A program made the translations under genes and the position numbers. Under the pieces are notes generated by a model. It saw only the letters and a list, made by a program, of their open reading frames with translations, ran no database searches and was not told the DNA's origin. DNA of 34,010 bases from a virus. Every line of letters begins with the position of its first letter. The stretch's first letter is position 1. Below, piece after piece: positions 9,837 to 18,419 of this stretch. The stretch is taken from IMG/VR virus record IMGVR_UViG_3300045135_001679, positions 1-34,010 of that record; one strand, 5' to 3'.

Positions 9837-11287
9837 TTTCTATTCACCTTAAATCTCTTGCTTCGATTATCTGCGGGGTTATTACCCAACAATTCAACAC
9901 CAAATCTTATCGTACCTTTCTTGCTGGCTGATCGACCAATATTCTGTGGTATCGTTTTCTTAAATTTAGAATTCAAAAGACCGTTTTGAACTAGATACGA
10001 AGTAAACGTCTCGTTGTTTCTATTTACAGGGCTCCGAATTTTCGATCGAATCTCGTGAATGTCGGGATCGAAGTTAAACAACTCTTCGTAATCATCAGAC
10101 TTGAGTATCTTGTCTTTGAGTTTCGGATCAATCGCTACATTACGCACACCATACGAACTCGTTGACAACATTAGTTCGACAATAGGTGGTGCAGGTAATG
10201 GTGCAGATTGTGTTATCTGAGGATACGGCATAACTCCTGGAGTTGGCTCAGGTGTTGATACAGTTGTCTTCTTCTCTTTGTTGGCGATCAATGCTTTACC
10301 GGCACCTTTCGCATACTCTGCTGTTGTACATGTCATCGAGTAGTCTGCATGAAACGCTTCAGTAGCACGACCAACAAGAGCACCATAGAATGTCGAGACG
10401 TTTGTTTTCTCACCAGGAAGACCACCGTATGTTTTGCCGTAGTAGTCAATTGCGGGTCCACCAATCACACCTTTGTGACCAATGATACCTAAATGTCGAG
10501 CAGTGATACTTGCTGTAGGTGCCGCCGCTACCCATTCTTCAACTGCTGTCGTAATCAGTTTGCCGCCTGTTGTGATTTCAATATCATCTTCGACGAAATG
10601 CTTTGCTGTACCTTTGATGATCCAGTTCGCATCTTCGAGAACAGTTGTCGTTGCCATACCCACGACTTGCTCACCACGAGCGCCTCGAATCGTATAGTTC
10701 TGATCACGGTTTACTGTTTTGGTGTGTCGTCCTTTGATCTCTTCGTCTTTATCTCCTGCGACACGTAGATTATAATTCCCACCAACATCAACGTTGAAAT
10801 CGCCAGAAACAGTGAGATTGAGATTGCCTTTGTAAACAAGATTACCTTCTCCTTCGACAATTACTGTCTCATCGCCAGAAACTACCTCAATCTTTTGTCG
10901 TTGTGATGAAATAACAACACTGCCGTCTGCACGTAGTTCCATGCCAGCGCCAGTGCGATGCTTGATTAATATACGTTCACCACCGGGGGTGTCATCTATT
11001 TCAACAACATGACCCGATGGTGTTTCCGAAACTTGGTTGTGTGGATATTGAGAAGGCTTTTGCTCAGGCAAATCAAAGTTGACACCGAACTCACTTCCGC
11101 CTAAAGTAAGACTGTTGATCTTTGCACCCATCGCCGCTTTGTTGATGCTCGTGCCAAAGAAGTAATCACGCTTGGGATATTCACCAGTCGCATCAGCAAA
11201 ACCGTCGGCGGGTACACCTTCAGTTTCTTCTTGACCTTGAGAGATTATAAGATCACGAAACTTTAAATTGTCTATACTATTAGTCAT
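9833..11287 (-). CDS. 5: Baseplate hub needle, gp5 C-terminal beta-helix protein
   Basis: This 484-residue protein corresponds to the C-terminal part of T4 gp5. Near residue 30 it has DATGEYPKRDYFF, matching the DPTGQYPRR linker after the OB fold in T4 gp5. It then has YPHNQVSETPSGHVVEIDDT (residues 80-100) and GGERILIKH, matching the T4 segment before the needle. Residues about 130-240 contain repeats such as GNLNLTVSGDFNVDVGGNYN, the octapeptide-like pattern of the triple beta-helix. After the helix comes a Pro-rich stretch and a basic C-terminus that T4 gp5 lacks. It has no OB fold and no lysozyme domain: these functions lie in the two upstream genes. It is translationally coupled to the amidase gene by a four-base overlap. 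Confidence 0.88.
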   Translation of the reverse strand: MTNSIDNLKFRDLIISQGQEETEGVPADGFADATGEYPKRDYFFGTSINKAAMGAKINSLTLGGSEFGVNFDLPEQKPSQYPHNQVSETPSGHVVEIDDTPGGERILIKHRTGAGMELRADGSVVISSQRQKIEVVSGDETVIVEGEGNLVYKGNLNLTVSGDFNVDVGGNYNLRVAGDKDEEIKGRHTKTVNRDQNYTIRGARGEQVVGMATTTVLEDANWIIKGTAKHFVEDDIEITTGGKLITTAVEEWVAAAPTASITARHLGIIGHKGVIGGPAIDYYGKTYGGLPGEKTNVSTFYGALVGRATEAFHADYSMTCTTAEYAKGAGKALIANKEKKTTVSTPEPTPGVMPYPQITQSAPLPAPPIVELMLSTSSYGVRNVAIDPKLKDKILKSDDYEELFNFDPDIHEIRSKIRSPVNRNNETFTSYLVQNGLLNSKFKKTIPQNIGRSASKKGTIRFGVELLGNNPADNRSKRFKVNRK

Positions 11288-13131
11288 TTTCCAAACCTTG
11301 TTTTAACATAATCAGGTACATCAAATCCTGGATCGATATTTTCACCTGTGTCATCTATATCATTGTGACCGAGAATTGAAATACCTGGATACACTCGATA
11401 TATTGCACGACAGAAGTGGTCGAATGTATTCAACTGTGCTCGTGTAAGAGATTGAGCAGATAGAAAGTTCTCGCTGTTTGGTGTTCCTGTTGGTACATTA
11501 ATGCCGCCGATAAAAACAACACCCAAAGACTTCTCATCGAATGATAGTGGCGATGCATGTTCACCTTGTATGTTGACTGGTCGACCACGTTGTAATGATC
11601 CGTCTCGACGTATTACATAGTGATAACCAATGCCATCTAGACCCGCTTCAATATGAATCGCATTGATCTCTTCTGAGCCGATATTTTTATTAGTATGTGT
11701 CTCTGACCAATGAACAATGACCTTGTCAACCTCACGTGAGATAAATTGTATCTCGGCTTGCAGTTCTTCCACAGACGAAACATAAGGAAAGACAGGATCA
11801 TTTTGACCTTTCTGCCATTGTTCTTGATATGATCCTATTTCATACGGATCGGGAAACACCTGCTGAGAAACAGGAGGTCGAGTCGAATTGAAGATAGTGG
11901 TGTCAATAGATTTGAGAAATGCTTTGATTACATTATAGTCTTTCTTGGTCAAGTTGTACAGTAATTTAACTGCTTCACTCTCTTCTGCTTTATCGCCTTG
12001 AGACAGATTGATAACACGATTGACTTCTGCATCTGTTATAAATTTTGGTGATACAAAGTTTCGAATCTGACCTTGGACATCTGAGAGAGTCTCGGCACTA
12101 ATACCTTGAACCACGCCAACTTCAGAATTCTTGGCAACACGAGTTGTCACTATCGATTCGTAGTTACTCACTTCTGTAGAGAATCTACTTCGGCGATCTG
12201 CTTGAGTTTGAACAGACTCGATCACTTGATCAGGGTCTTTGCCGCCTGAAAGATTTTCCACATCGGCTTTTGCGGCCTCAAGATTCTGCTTGACTTCATT
12301 TTCTGGCTTGATTAGAACATCTAAGTCAAAGCCAACGTTTGTGCTCAGATTATCAATCATTGCATTGAATTCACCAAGATCTGTTGGACCACTAGATGTT
12401 ACAGTACCATATGTGTATACTAATTCTCCAAGTCCATCGCTGTCTATGTTAGTAATCTTGTTAACAGTTTTGTTGATATCACCACCTGCAAGTATTCCAG
12501 GTAAAACTTTATCAATGAGATCGTCAGTAACTGCCTTGAGTCCGTCTTTCGCCAGATTCTTTAAAGCGTCTGCTCCGCCGAATGCGCCGATCTTACCTTC
12601 GACTAATTCTTTTCCTGCATTCAACAATCCTTCAGGAGAAGCATCTGTGATGATCTTCTGTAAACCTCCAGGTTCAACACCAAGACCTGTAATCTGAGAA
12701 AGAACAGATGCGATTGCCTCTTCGCCTGTAGTGTCTGTTGCTAATGAAGATGCAATAGGAAGAACAACGCCGTTCTCATCAGGCTCACCGAATTGTATTT
12801 CTACTTTTGCACCGAACTTTGATGTTAAGCCAGATAATGCATTGTTGACCATATCGGTCGCCATGTTCTCTAGGCTAGCGGTGTTATTACTGAGTAAACC
12901 TTCAACGGTCTTCTTGGCGTCTTTCAGTTCACCCTTGAAAGCATCGACCTGCTGTGTTAGACTTTCGATACCACCTTGAACTTGACCTGCTATCTGACCT
13001 GCAATGCTCTCGCCTGCATTTGTAAACGCCTGCTTTACTTCTTCTGCGGTCGATTCGATCTTTTCGGTTGATATCGATTTAGAAGCATTCTTTACCTGAG
13101 TTTTTAATTGTTCTAGTTGTGTTTCAGCCAC
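11284..13131 (-). CDS. Baseplate-associated N-acetylmuramoyl-L-alanine amidase with long helical N-terminus
   Basis: A 615-residue protein. Residues 1-100 are coiled-coil-like (Glu, Lys, Gln, Ala rich). Residues 100-460 are unassigned. Residues about 468-615 form a T7-lysozyme/AmpD-type amidase_2 domain. Visible motifs are VIVHWSETHTN with zinc ligand His474, GYHYVIRRDG (Tyr503-Gly511), GEHASPLSF (His525), SLGVVFIGGI, LGHNDI with His589, and NIDPGF with Asp600 as third zinc ligand. The Lys that precedes the third ligand in T7 lysozyme and AmpD (K-x-C/D) is Asn598 here. The family cleaves the bond between MurNAc and L-Ala in peptidoglycan. Its position between the two gp5 pieces suggests a virion-borne wall-opening enzyme that supplements or replaces the T4 gp5 lysozyme. 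It overlaps both neighbours. Confidence 0.85.
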   Translation of the reverse strand: MAETQLEQLKTQVKNASKSISTEKIESTAEEVKQAFTNAGESIAGQIAGQVQGGIESLTQQVDAFKGELKDAKKTVEGLLSNNTASLENMATDMVNNALSGLTSKFGAKVEIQFGEPDENGVVLPIASSLATDTTGEEAIASVLSQITGLGVEPGGLQKIITDASPEGLLNAGKELVEGKIGAFGGADALKNLAKDGLKAVTDDLIDKVLPGILAGGDINKTVNKITNIDSDGLGELVYTYGTVTSSGPTDLGEFNAMIDNLSTNVGFDLDVLIKPENEVKQNLEAAKADVENLSGGKDPDQVIESVQTQADRRSRFSTEVSNYESIVTTRVAKNSEVGVVQGISAETLSDVQGQIRNFVSPKFITDAEVNRVINLSQGDKAEESEAVKLLYNLTKKDYNVIKAFLKSIDTTIFNSTRPPVSQQVFPDPYEIGSYQEQWQKGQNDPVFPYVSSVEELQAEIQFISREVDKVIVHWSETHTNKNIGSEEINAIHIEAGLDGIGYHYVIRRDGSLQRGRPVNIQGEHASPLSFDEKSLGVVFIGGINVPTGTPNSENFLSAQSLTRAQLNTFDHFCRAIYRVYPGISILGHNDIDDTGENIDPGFDVPDYVKTRFGK

Positions 13132-13991
13132 TACGTCATCACCTCTTCATAAGCCCGTTCCGCCAGTCTCTTTGTATTCTGTGGTATTTTCAGATACAAT
13201 CTATTTACTACTTCACTGGCATCGGTTAAATTTTGTGTGGCAAGAAGAGCATTATTTGCAGAACCAAACTTATTTCTCAATTCAAATAAAACATACTGTA
13301 ACTGAACAGAGAATAATTTCCAGTCAGTTGCTGGCACATACGAGACGGCAAATTGCAATAGACCTGCATAACGACTACCAATCTTACCATCGACCGACCA
13401 TTTTGCAATACCTGTTTTGGGTTTGCTATTGAATGTGACAAACGATGATGCACCTTGTAAAGCGCCAGCCAATGCGGCAGAGTGTATCAGATTGTAACCG
13501 TTATCAATGAAGAACTTCATCGCTTGTTGTCGTCTTAGGTTTACGTCAGCATTTGGAACGTCATCATCGTAGAGTCTTGTTATGACAACATTCTGAATTC
13601 GATTCTGATCATAAACAAACTTATCAATGCTGTTCAATCGTCTACCGCTCTGTACTGTTGTTGGCAGTTCAATACGAGGTAATGAACCTAACACAAGTGG
13701 AATCTGAGATGCGATACCGTCAAGAAAAACACCGAACACAAAAGCGCCTGTAGTCATCTGAGGAATACGACCGATACCAGAAGATCCGCCTTCAGTGGTT
13801 GGCACAATGACTTGTGCCCATGGTAGATCCTTTTCAGGAATGTCATCGGTCTTTTCACTGTGTACCCCCAGAATACGGACTTTCACACGACCTTCAAGAC
13901 CAGCAGGGGGTGTGGCGTTGACGACATAGCCCAAAAACCAGCGTACATCATCACCGTAATATTCTTTTTGTATGGGTCTCAATACATTCAT
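13131..13991 (-). CDS. 5: Baseplate hub gp5 N-terminal OB-fold protein with degenerate lysozyme-like domain
   Basis: A 286-residue protein. Residues 15-107 match the OB-fold of T4 gp5: WFLGYVVNATPPAGLEGRVK, then LPWAQVIVPTTEGGSSGIG, then FGVFLDG and PLVLGSLP. Residues about 152-275 resemble phage tail lysozyme domains (goose/SLT-type helical fold): a QQAMKFFIDNGYN helix, SAALAGALQGASSF, YAGLLQFAVS, an LQYVLFELRNKF helix and ASEVVNRLYLKIP. Where such enzymes have the catalytic Glu (pattern GNLxxES), this protein has GALQGAS (residues 176-182), so it may be inactive. The beta-helix needle is absent and is encoded two genes downstream. Its ATG overlaps the stop of the gp27-like gene, consistent with the gp27-gp5 hub complex. 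The OB assignment is firm and the lysozyme-like assignment is tentative. Confidence 0.85.
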   Translation of the reverse strand: MNVLRPIQKEYYGDDVRWFLGYVVNATPPAGLEGRVKVRILGVHSEKTDDIPEKDLPWAQVIVPTTEGGSSGIGRIPQMTTGAFVFGVFLDGIASQIPLVLGSLPRIELPTTVQSGRRLNSIDKFVYDQNRIQNVVITRLYDDDVPNADVNLRRQQAMKFFIDNGYNLIHSAALAGALQGASSFVTFNSKPKTGIAKWSVDGKIGSRYAGLLQFAVSYVPATDWKLFSVQLQYVLFELRNKFGSANNALLATQNLTDASEVVNRLYLKIPQNTKRLAERAYEEVMT

Positions 13992-15349
13992 ACGCCGTAA
14001 TCTTTTGGTAGTTCGCCAATCTTAGTTAATCGAAGTGAAGATAGGTGCTTGTTCTCATTGAACCTATGGTTTATTGCTAAAATCAAATAATCACCACTTT
14101 TTCTTTTATCTATTTGTGATGCATCTTCTTTCTCGTCATTTGATGTATTAGAGTTTAGAAATATGACACGAACTTTATTACCAGGAGATGCCTCTGATTC
14201 TAAAAACAATCTACCATCTACACCAATGTCAATGACATTCTTTTTGAGAATGTTGCGAATGATCTTATTTGTGATCTTGAGTTTTGATTCAATAAGATCG
14301 TTGTATTCGTTTAATAGTACCGCCTCATCATGATAACTCTTAAACTGGTTGTATGTGCCACTCGATGTTACCTGAAACACACTTAAAGAATTGTATTCGT
14401 CGGACAATTTACCATCAATCAATAAAGAAGGATCATATACTGTTTGAGCAACATCAGGTGAAATAAGACCGTTAGTATAGAACTCATCTATGATATCTCG
14501 AATCGTTATATGCGCACCCGAAGAAATGCCTGTACCGGCATCGATGTTTGCATAATAAGAACCTATCGCACCTTCTTCGTAGAGTTGCATCATGTTATCA
14601 ACGTTTGACTCTCGATATGAGATGATGTTATAATATGATTTCAATTCATCATCTTTATCATCAACACTCGAAGCCGCTTGAGTGTATCGTAGAGGAAACT
14701 TTTCGTTAAACGATGGTTCTTTTAGCAGACTGTCAAGATCGGATAATCTCAATGAGTTTGAAAACAACGAAGCATGAAGATATATCGGAGAACCTGTTCG
14801 AGTCGTTGCACGATCTTTTATCCAATTGACTGCTTCAAGAGGACTCAAATAAGGTATAATGACTTTTCGAATACCTTGAGCAGTACCTTCAAACTTATAC
14901 TTTGTTACTGATCGACCTAGTTCATTCGTGACAATAGTTTCGATCATGTTTTCTATGTTTGATGTAAACGATCGACTGATTTGTTTTACAGCATTAACGA
15001 ACACATGCTCTTCAACGAGTTCTAGAGAGATGATCTCCGAGCGTTCGTTGGCTTTTCTTACTTCATTGATCTTTGAGAAGAAGAAAAACTTTGTAAAGCT
15101 AACTTGTTCAGGCTCATCTAGATCACCGATAGTTATGCGAAGACGTTCAGTTCCTTGAACAGACAAGGTGTCTTTCATACCGAAGTCATCTAGAAAAACA
15201 ATACGTGCATCAATGTATGGCTTCTGGAGATGTTCGAACGTCTGAAACTCAATGACATTATTTCGAATGTCAACTTCGACTTCAGAGCCATCGACACGTG
15301 AAAATATCACGCTGGCATCAATTATATTGAACTGCGTCTTCGATGCCAT
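13988..15349 (-). CDS. 27: Baseplate hub subunit, gp27-like
   Basis: A 453-residue protein placed directly upstream of the gp5 OB-fold gene, as expected for the hub trimer partner. The N-terminus (DASVIFSRVDGSEVEVDIRN, then FEHLQKPYIDARIVFLDDFG) fits the first beta-barrel of gp27/gpD/VgrG-type hub proteins. The middle has LSPLEAVNWIKDRA, a typical helix of this fold. The C-terminus has GNKVRVIFL and SGDYLILAINHRFNENKH, which resembles the final barrel strand-loop of late-control-D proteins. T4 gp27 is 391 residues. The protein should form the torus on which gp5 sits and through which the tail tube opens. The assignment rests on motif pattern plus position. Confidence 0.78.
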   Translation of the reverse strand: MASKTQFNIIDASVIFSRVDGSEVEVDIRNNVIEFQTFEHLQKPYIDARIVFLDDFGMKDTLSVQGTERLRITIGDLDEPEQVSFTKFFFFSKINEVRKANERSEIISLELVEEHVFVNAVKQISRSFTSNIENMIETIVTNELGRSVTKYKFEGTAQGIRKVIIPYLSPLEAVNWIKDRATTRTGSPIYLHASLFSNSLRLSDLDSLLKEPSFNEKFPLRYTQAASSVDDKDDELKSYYNIISYRESNVDNMMQLYEEGAIGSYYANIDAGTGISSGAHITIRDIIDEFYTNGLISPDVAQTVYDPSLLIDGKLSDEYNSLSVFQVTSSGTYNQFKSYHDEAVLLNEYNDLIESKLKITNKIIRNILKKNVIDIGVDGRLFLESEASPGNKVRVIFLNSNTSNDEKEDASQIDKRKSGDYLILAINHRFNENKHLSSLRLTKIGELPKDYGV

Positions 15350-15352
15350 TGT

Positions 15353-16099
15353 TTATTGTCCAGTCAGTGTTTTGAATCTACCGACAACACTTGCAATTAA
15401 TTCTTTCTTGATCACTCGAATCGTTTTCAATTCATCATTCTCATTGACGAGATGTTCCAAGTTCGTCACAGGCACTTTTGTTGTGCTTGAACTAAAAAAG
15501 AAATCTATCGGATTTTCACTGTCATCTATGTAGTGATATGTTCCGTTATATTCTCGAATCGTGTTTGAAAGACCAATAGCATTTGTGCCGTCACCATATG
15601 AAAGTGCTGTCAGACCGCTGTGATCACTGTCTTCTGAATAAAAGGGCGAGTAAAGCGTTATTTCACCTACTTGTAAATTCTTTGACTTGACGATCATTCG
15701 TCTACCGTTCAATAAAACTTCTTGGCCTTTAGGATAGATCGTTGCAAATTCAGCCGAACTATCAGCAGTGGTAATATCTAGTAAGCACGTCCAATCTTTA
15801 TATAATTCCTTTGTGCCTACTCTGTACAATTCTTGAAGAGGTAGAGGCCATCCTCTTTCTCGAAGTGTATCATTCATAACAAAGAATGTCCAGTCATATT
15901 CGCTTGTTCCATATAAACGATATGACAATGTGTCTGGTCTTTCAAAATCACGAATTTCATATGTCAGATAAGCCGATATCTCGTCTGCTATCTGATCAAT
16001 TGCGTTGACATATTTTGATAAGTCTTGTATGGCAACAGGAGATTTTTCGTTACCAAACAGATATAGTGTTTTTCTAAAGTTTTCGAAATAATTAGACAT
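15353..16099 (-). CDS. 53: Baseplate wedge subunit gp53
   Basis: A 248-residue protein with the gp53 hallmark in the first half: RDFERPDTLSYRLYGTSEYD, then WTFFVMNDTLRERGWPLP and the EL of LQELYRVG. T4 gp53 (196 residues) contacts gp6, gp7, gp8 and gp25 and locks adjacent wedges. The LYG-x-x-x-YDW-x-FF pattern is the main evidence. The last third has the short motif NPIDFFFSSSTT and no further known domain. Its ATG overlaps the final base of the gp48-like stop codon, and the gp27-like gene follows three bases after its own stop, so it sits in one transcription unit. Confidence 0.9.
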   Translation of the reverse strand: MSNYFENFRKTLYLFGNEKSPVAIQDLSKYVNAIDQIADEISAYLTYEIRDFERPDTLSYRLYGTSEYDWTFFVMNDTLRERGWPLPLQELYRVGTKELYKDWTCLLDITTADSSAEFATIYPKGQEVLLNGRRMIVKSKNLQVGEITLYSPFYSEDSDHSGLTALSYGDGTNAIGLSNTIREYNGTYHYIDDSENPIDFFFSSSTTKVPVTNLEHLVNENDELKTIRVIKKELIASVVGRFKTLTGQ

Positions 16100-17304
16100 T
16101 AGTAACCTGCACGTACTTTCTGTTTATCAAGTGTAACGATTTCTGTAAACGTAAGACTGATACTAGCCTCAAGAAAACTACCGTCAACAAACATTGCGGG
16201 AGTTGTCTCGTTGAATGTTGTTGAAACGTTTTGAAGATAACATCTTTGAAATTTAAAACCAGGATTCTGACCGAATCTGTTCTTCACCTCGATCTCAAAC
16301 ATGTTGGGAAATTTATATGCTAACGGAACACCACTTGTACCTAAAGGTATCTTTTCGGGATATAATTCTTGTCGAAAGAACTTGATGATATCACGAATCA
16401 CTTGAGATTCTTCACGATTGTTTGCAACTAATTTGAAGTCAAAGGTGAAGTTTCTCATTGGAACATTTTGAAATAATGTTCTTAAATTTGGTGCAGAAGC
16501 AACACGAGTGGCACTTGTTACAGCATTACCAAGACCTTCACCGATATTCGAACCTGCTACAAAACCGACAACCGAACCTTGAGCTTTACCACCTAGAGCA
16601 AAACCTGCGGCGGCGCCGAGTACAGAACCAAGATTTTTTGCGACAGATTGTGACACTAACCTACTTGCCGCACTAGTCAAATTACCTGCATTGTCAGTTG
16701 CGCCCGCAAACGGATTCTGACCATTTAATGCGGATTCAGCCGCCGCACCGATAACACCTAAGCCAGTTGTTGTGTTATAGTTTGCAACATCACTATACTT
16801 GAGTGACACTTGAAGAGGCAGAGTAACTCGACCTACTTCTTCACCACCTGTATTGTTTTCATAACTAACTAATTCTGTCTTCTTAATTTTGCTGTCTTCA
16901 ATGATTTTATCCGCTTCTTCAGGCTCAACATTCTCTTCACTGACCGAAGCATTCTCACCAGTTAATCTATCGATACCAGATTTGATGTTGTCATATAACT
17001 TGGTGATACCCGTCTTTTCAAATACATCAACGCCTTCTACCTTAATCGCTTTGAATATAATCTTAGATGGAAAACCTTCTTGCTCCATCGTCAGAGGAAA
17101 TTTGTAATTTCGGGCACGATCAAGATCATCGAGAGTGGGTTCTGTCTCGCTTACATTCTCTTCAGGTTCAGCAGTTTCTTTGGCAATAACAATCTTCTGT
17201 GCTGTAACTTCGATTTCTTGAAGTTCTTCACCACGACCAGCACGTAGCAACTCACGTGCTTTTTGATTCGCCGCCTCACGGTATTTGTTTGTTCTAAGTG
17301 CCAT
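16099..17304 (-). CDS. 48: Baseplate tail-tube cap/junction protein, gp48-like
   Basis: A 401-residue protein. Residues 1-170 are acidic and probably extended. A Gly/Ala-rich stretch follows (about residues 215-265, with GSVLGAAAGFALGGKAQGSV). The C-terminal third is a tube-like domain: PMRNFTFDFKLVANNREES, then IRDIIKFFRQELYP, KFPNMFEIEV and ASISLTFTEIVTLDK. This C-terminal pattern is shared by gp48/gp54-type tube-baseplate junction proteins. T4 gp48 is 364 residues. It is the first gene of the minus-strand baseplate operon and has a perfect late-promoter box 31 bases upstream. Whether it is strictly gp48 or plays the gp54 role cannot be decided from sequence alone. Confidence 0.75.
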   Translation of the reverse strand: MALRTNKYREAANQKARELLRAGRGEELQEIEVTAQKIVIAKETAEPEENVSETEPTLDDLDRARNYKFPLTMEQEGFPSKIIFKAIKVEGVDVFEKTGITKLYDNIKSGIDRLTGENASVSEENVEPEEADKIIEDSKIKKTELVSYENNTGGEEVGRVTLPLQVSLKYSDVANYNTTTGLGVIGAAAESALNGQNPFAGATDNAGNLTSAASRLVSQSVAKNLGSVLGAAAGFALGGKAQGSVVGFVAGSNIGEGLGNAVTSATRVASAPNLRTLFQNVPMRNFTFDFKLVANNREESQVIRDIIKFFRQELYPEKIPLGTSGVPLAYKFPNMFEIEVKNRFGQNPGFKFQRCYLQNVSTTFNETTPAMFVDGSFLEASISLTFTEIVTLDKQKVRAGY

Positions 17305-17313
17305 GAAAGCCCC

Positions 17314-17321
17314 AATAAATA
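17314..17321 (+). promoter_or_regulatory. Candidate late promoter box for the plus-strand head/tail operon
   Basis: The plus strand reads AATAAATA, seven of eight matching TATAAATA, ending 29 bases before the gp4 ATG. The plus-strand block needs a promoter in this 46-base divergent gap, and this is the best candidate. It is weaker than the minus-strand box next to it. Confidence 0.4.
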
Positions 17322-17334
17322 AGTTCTGTCTTTT

Positions 17335-17342
17335 TATTTATA
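17335..17342 (-). promoter_or_regulatory. T4-type late promoter -10 box for the baseplate operon
   Basis: Perfect TATAAATA on the minus strand, 30 bases before the gp48-like ATG. It lies in the divergent gap between the minus-strand baseplate operon and the plus-strand gp4 operon, and is the likely start of the long baseplate transcript. Confidence 0.7.
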
Positions 17343-17350
17343 GAGAAAGT

Positions 17351-17827
17351 ATGGCATATTCTGGAAAATACAAAGTAAAACATCCTGAGAAGTATCAAGG
17401 TGATCCACGTAATGTCGTATATCGAAGCATGTGGGAGAAGTGGGCTTTCAAATGGTGTGACGAGAGTTCGGAAGTGAAGGCTTGGTCGAGCGAAGAGGTC
17501 GTTATACCGTATCTGTATGAAGTCGACAAGAAATATCATCGATACTTTATGGATCTAAAGATCGTCTATAAGACAGGTAAAACAGTTCTCGTAGAGATAA
17601 AGCCCGATAAAGAAACACGACCACCCACAGGCAATAGACGAACGAAACGATACATCACCGAAGGATACACATATATTAAAAACATGAACAAGTGGGAAGC
17701 GGCGAACGAATACGCTAAAGATCGTGGTTGGCACTTCGAGATCTGGACAGAAAATACACTTGAAGCCAAAGGTATTAAACCTAAATCAACAAAGCCTTTA
17801 AAACCTTACAGAAAAAAGACTAAATAG
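17351..17827 (+). CDS. 4: Head completion protein gp4 (TnsA-like nuclease fold)
   Basis: Start chosen at ATG 17351, because the encoded MAYSGKYKVKHPEKYQGDPR matches the T4 gp4 N-terminus and a GAGAAAG ribosome site lies just upstream. An upstream in-frame ATG at 17285 would run through the promoter gap. The protein is 158 residues, close to T4 gp4 (150). Conserved features are NVVYRSMWEKWAFKW, IPYLYEVDKKYHRYFMDL and VEIKPDKE. Asp68 and Glu82-x-Lys84 form a PD-(D/E)xK-like active site, as in TnsA-like nucleases. In T4, gp4 acts after DNA packaging so that tails can join heads. The C-terminus is strongly basic. It is the first gene of the plus-strand block. Confidence 0.92.
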   Translation: MAYSGKYKVKHPEKYQGDPRNVVYRSMWEKWAFKWCDESSEVKAWSSEEVVIPYLYEVDKKYHRYFMDLKIVYKTGKTVLVEIKPDKETRPPTGNRRTKRYITEGYTYIKNMNKWEAANEYAKDRGWHFEIWTENTLEAKGIKPKSTKPLKPYRKKTK

Positions 17828-17831
17828 ATTC

Positions 17832-18419
17832 ATGAGTAATCTATTCCAGACAGTAGAAATCGAAGCCTTTCGTGCGGGTATTACACCACGCACCAAAGAG
17901 TCACGTGCGTGGTTTAGAAAGAAAGTGCAGAGAATGCGGGTCAATCGTCGAGCATTGATGCGAGAAGATCCTATTGAAATGAAACCCAAGTATATTACGG
18001 GTTCGATGTTTATGTTCTTCTATGATGCAAAGCATCGAGACACATTACCGTACTGGGATTCATTTCCATTGGTGATTGCGGTGGGACCGGCACAGAAAGG
18101 ATTCTATGGTTTGAATCTACACTATTTGCCCATACCACTTCGTGCAAAGTTTCTTGATAACTTGATGGATATTACAACAGACAAGAAGTACACCGAGAAC
18201 ACTCGATTTGATGTGCAGTACAATTATCTTAATCGAGCGGCTAAGATGAAATATTTTAAACCTTGTTTTAAGCATTATCTCACATCGCAGATAGAAGGTC
18301 AACTAGCAATGGTGCCAGCACCTGAATGGGAGATTGCTACGTTTTTACCAACAGCACAATGGCAAGGCAACAAGAGTCAGGTCTACAAAGATTCACGGAG
18401 AATAATCGCAAATGTTTAG
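17832..18419 (+). CDS. Uncharacterised conserved protein of T4-like marine phage type
   Basis: A 195-residue protein that I cannot assign with confidence. The N-terminal 50 residues are basic and helical (RAWFRKKVQRMRVNRRALM). The most distinctive stretch is residues about 60-105, with MFMFFYDAKHRDTLPYWDSF, then PLVIAVGPAQKGFYGLNLHY and LPIPLRAKFLDNL. There is no membrane segment and no clear catalytic motif. It starts four bases after gp4 and its end overlaps the tube-like gene by eight bases. That position suggests a head-tail joining or DNA-end role, but this is only positional. A gp2-like DNA-end protector role was considered and is not supported by any motif I can name. Confidence 0.82.
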   Translation: MSNLFQTVEIEAFRAGITPRTKESRAWFRKKVQRMRVNRRALMREDPIEMKPKYITGSMFMFFYDAKHRDTLPYWDSFPLVIAVGPAQKGFYGLNLHYLPIPLRAKFLDNLMDITTDKKYTENTRFDVQYNYLNRAAKMKYFKPCFKHYLTSQIEGQLAMVPAPEWEIATFLPTAQWQGNKSQVYKDSRRIIANV

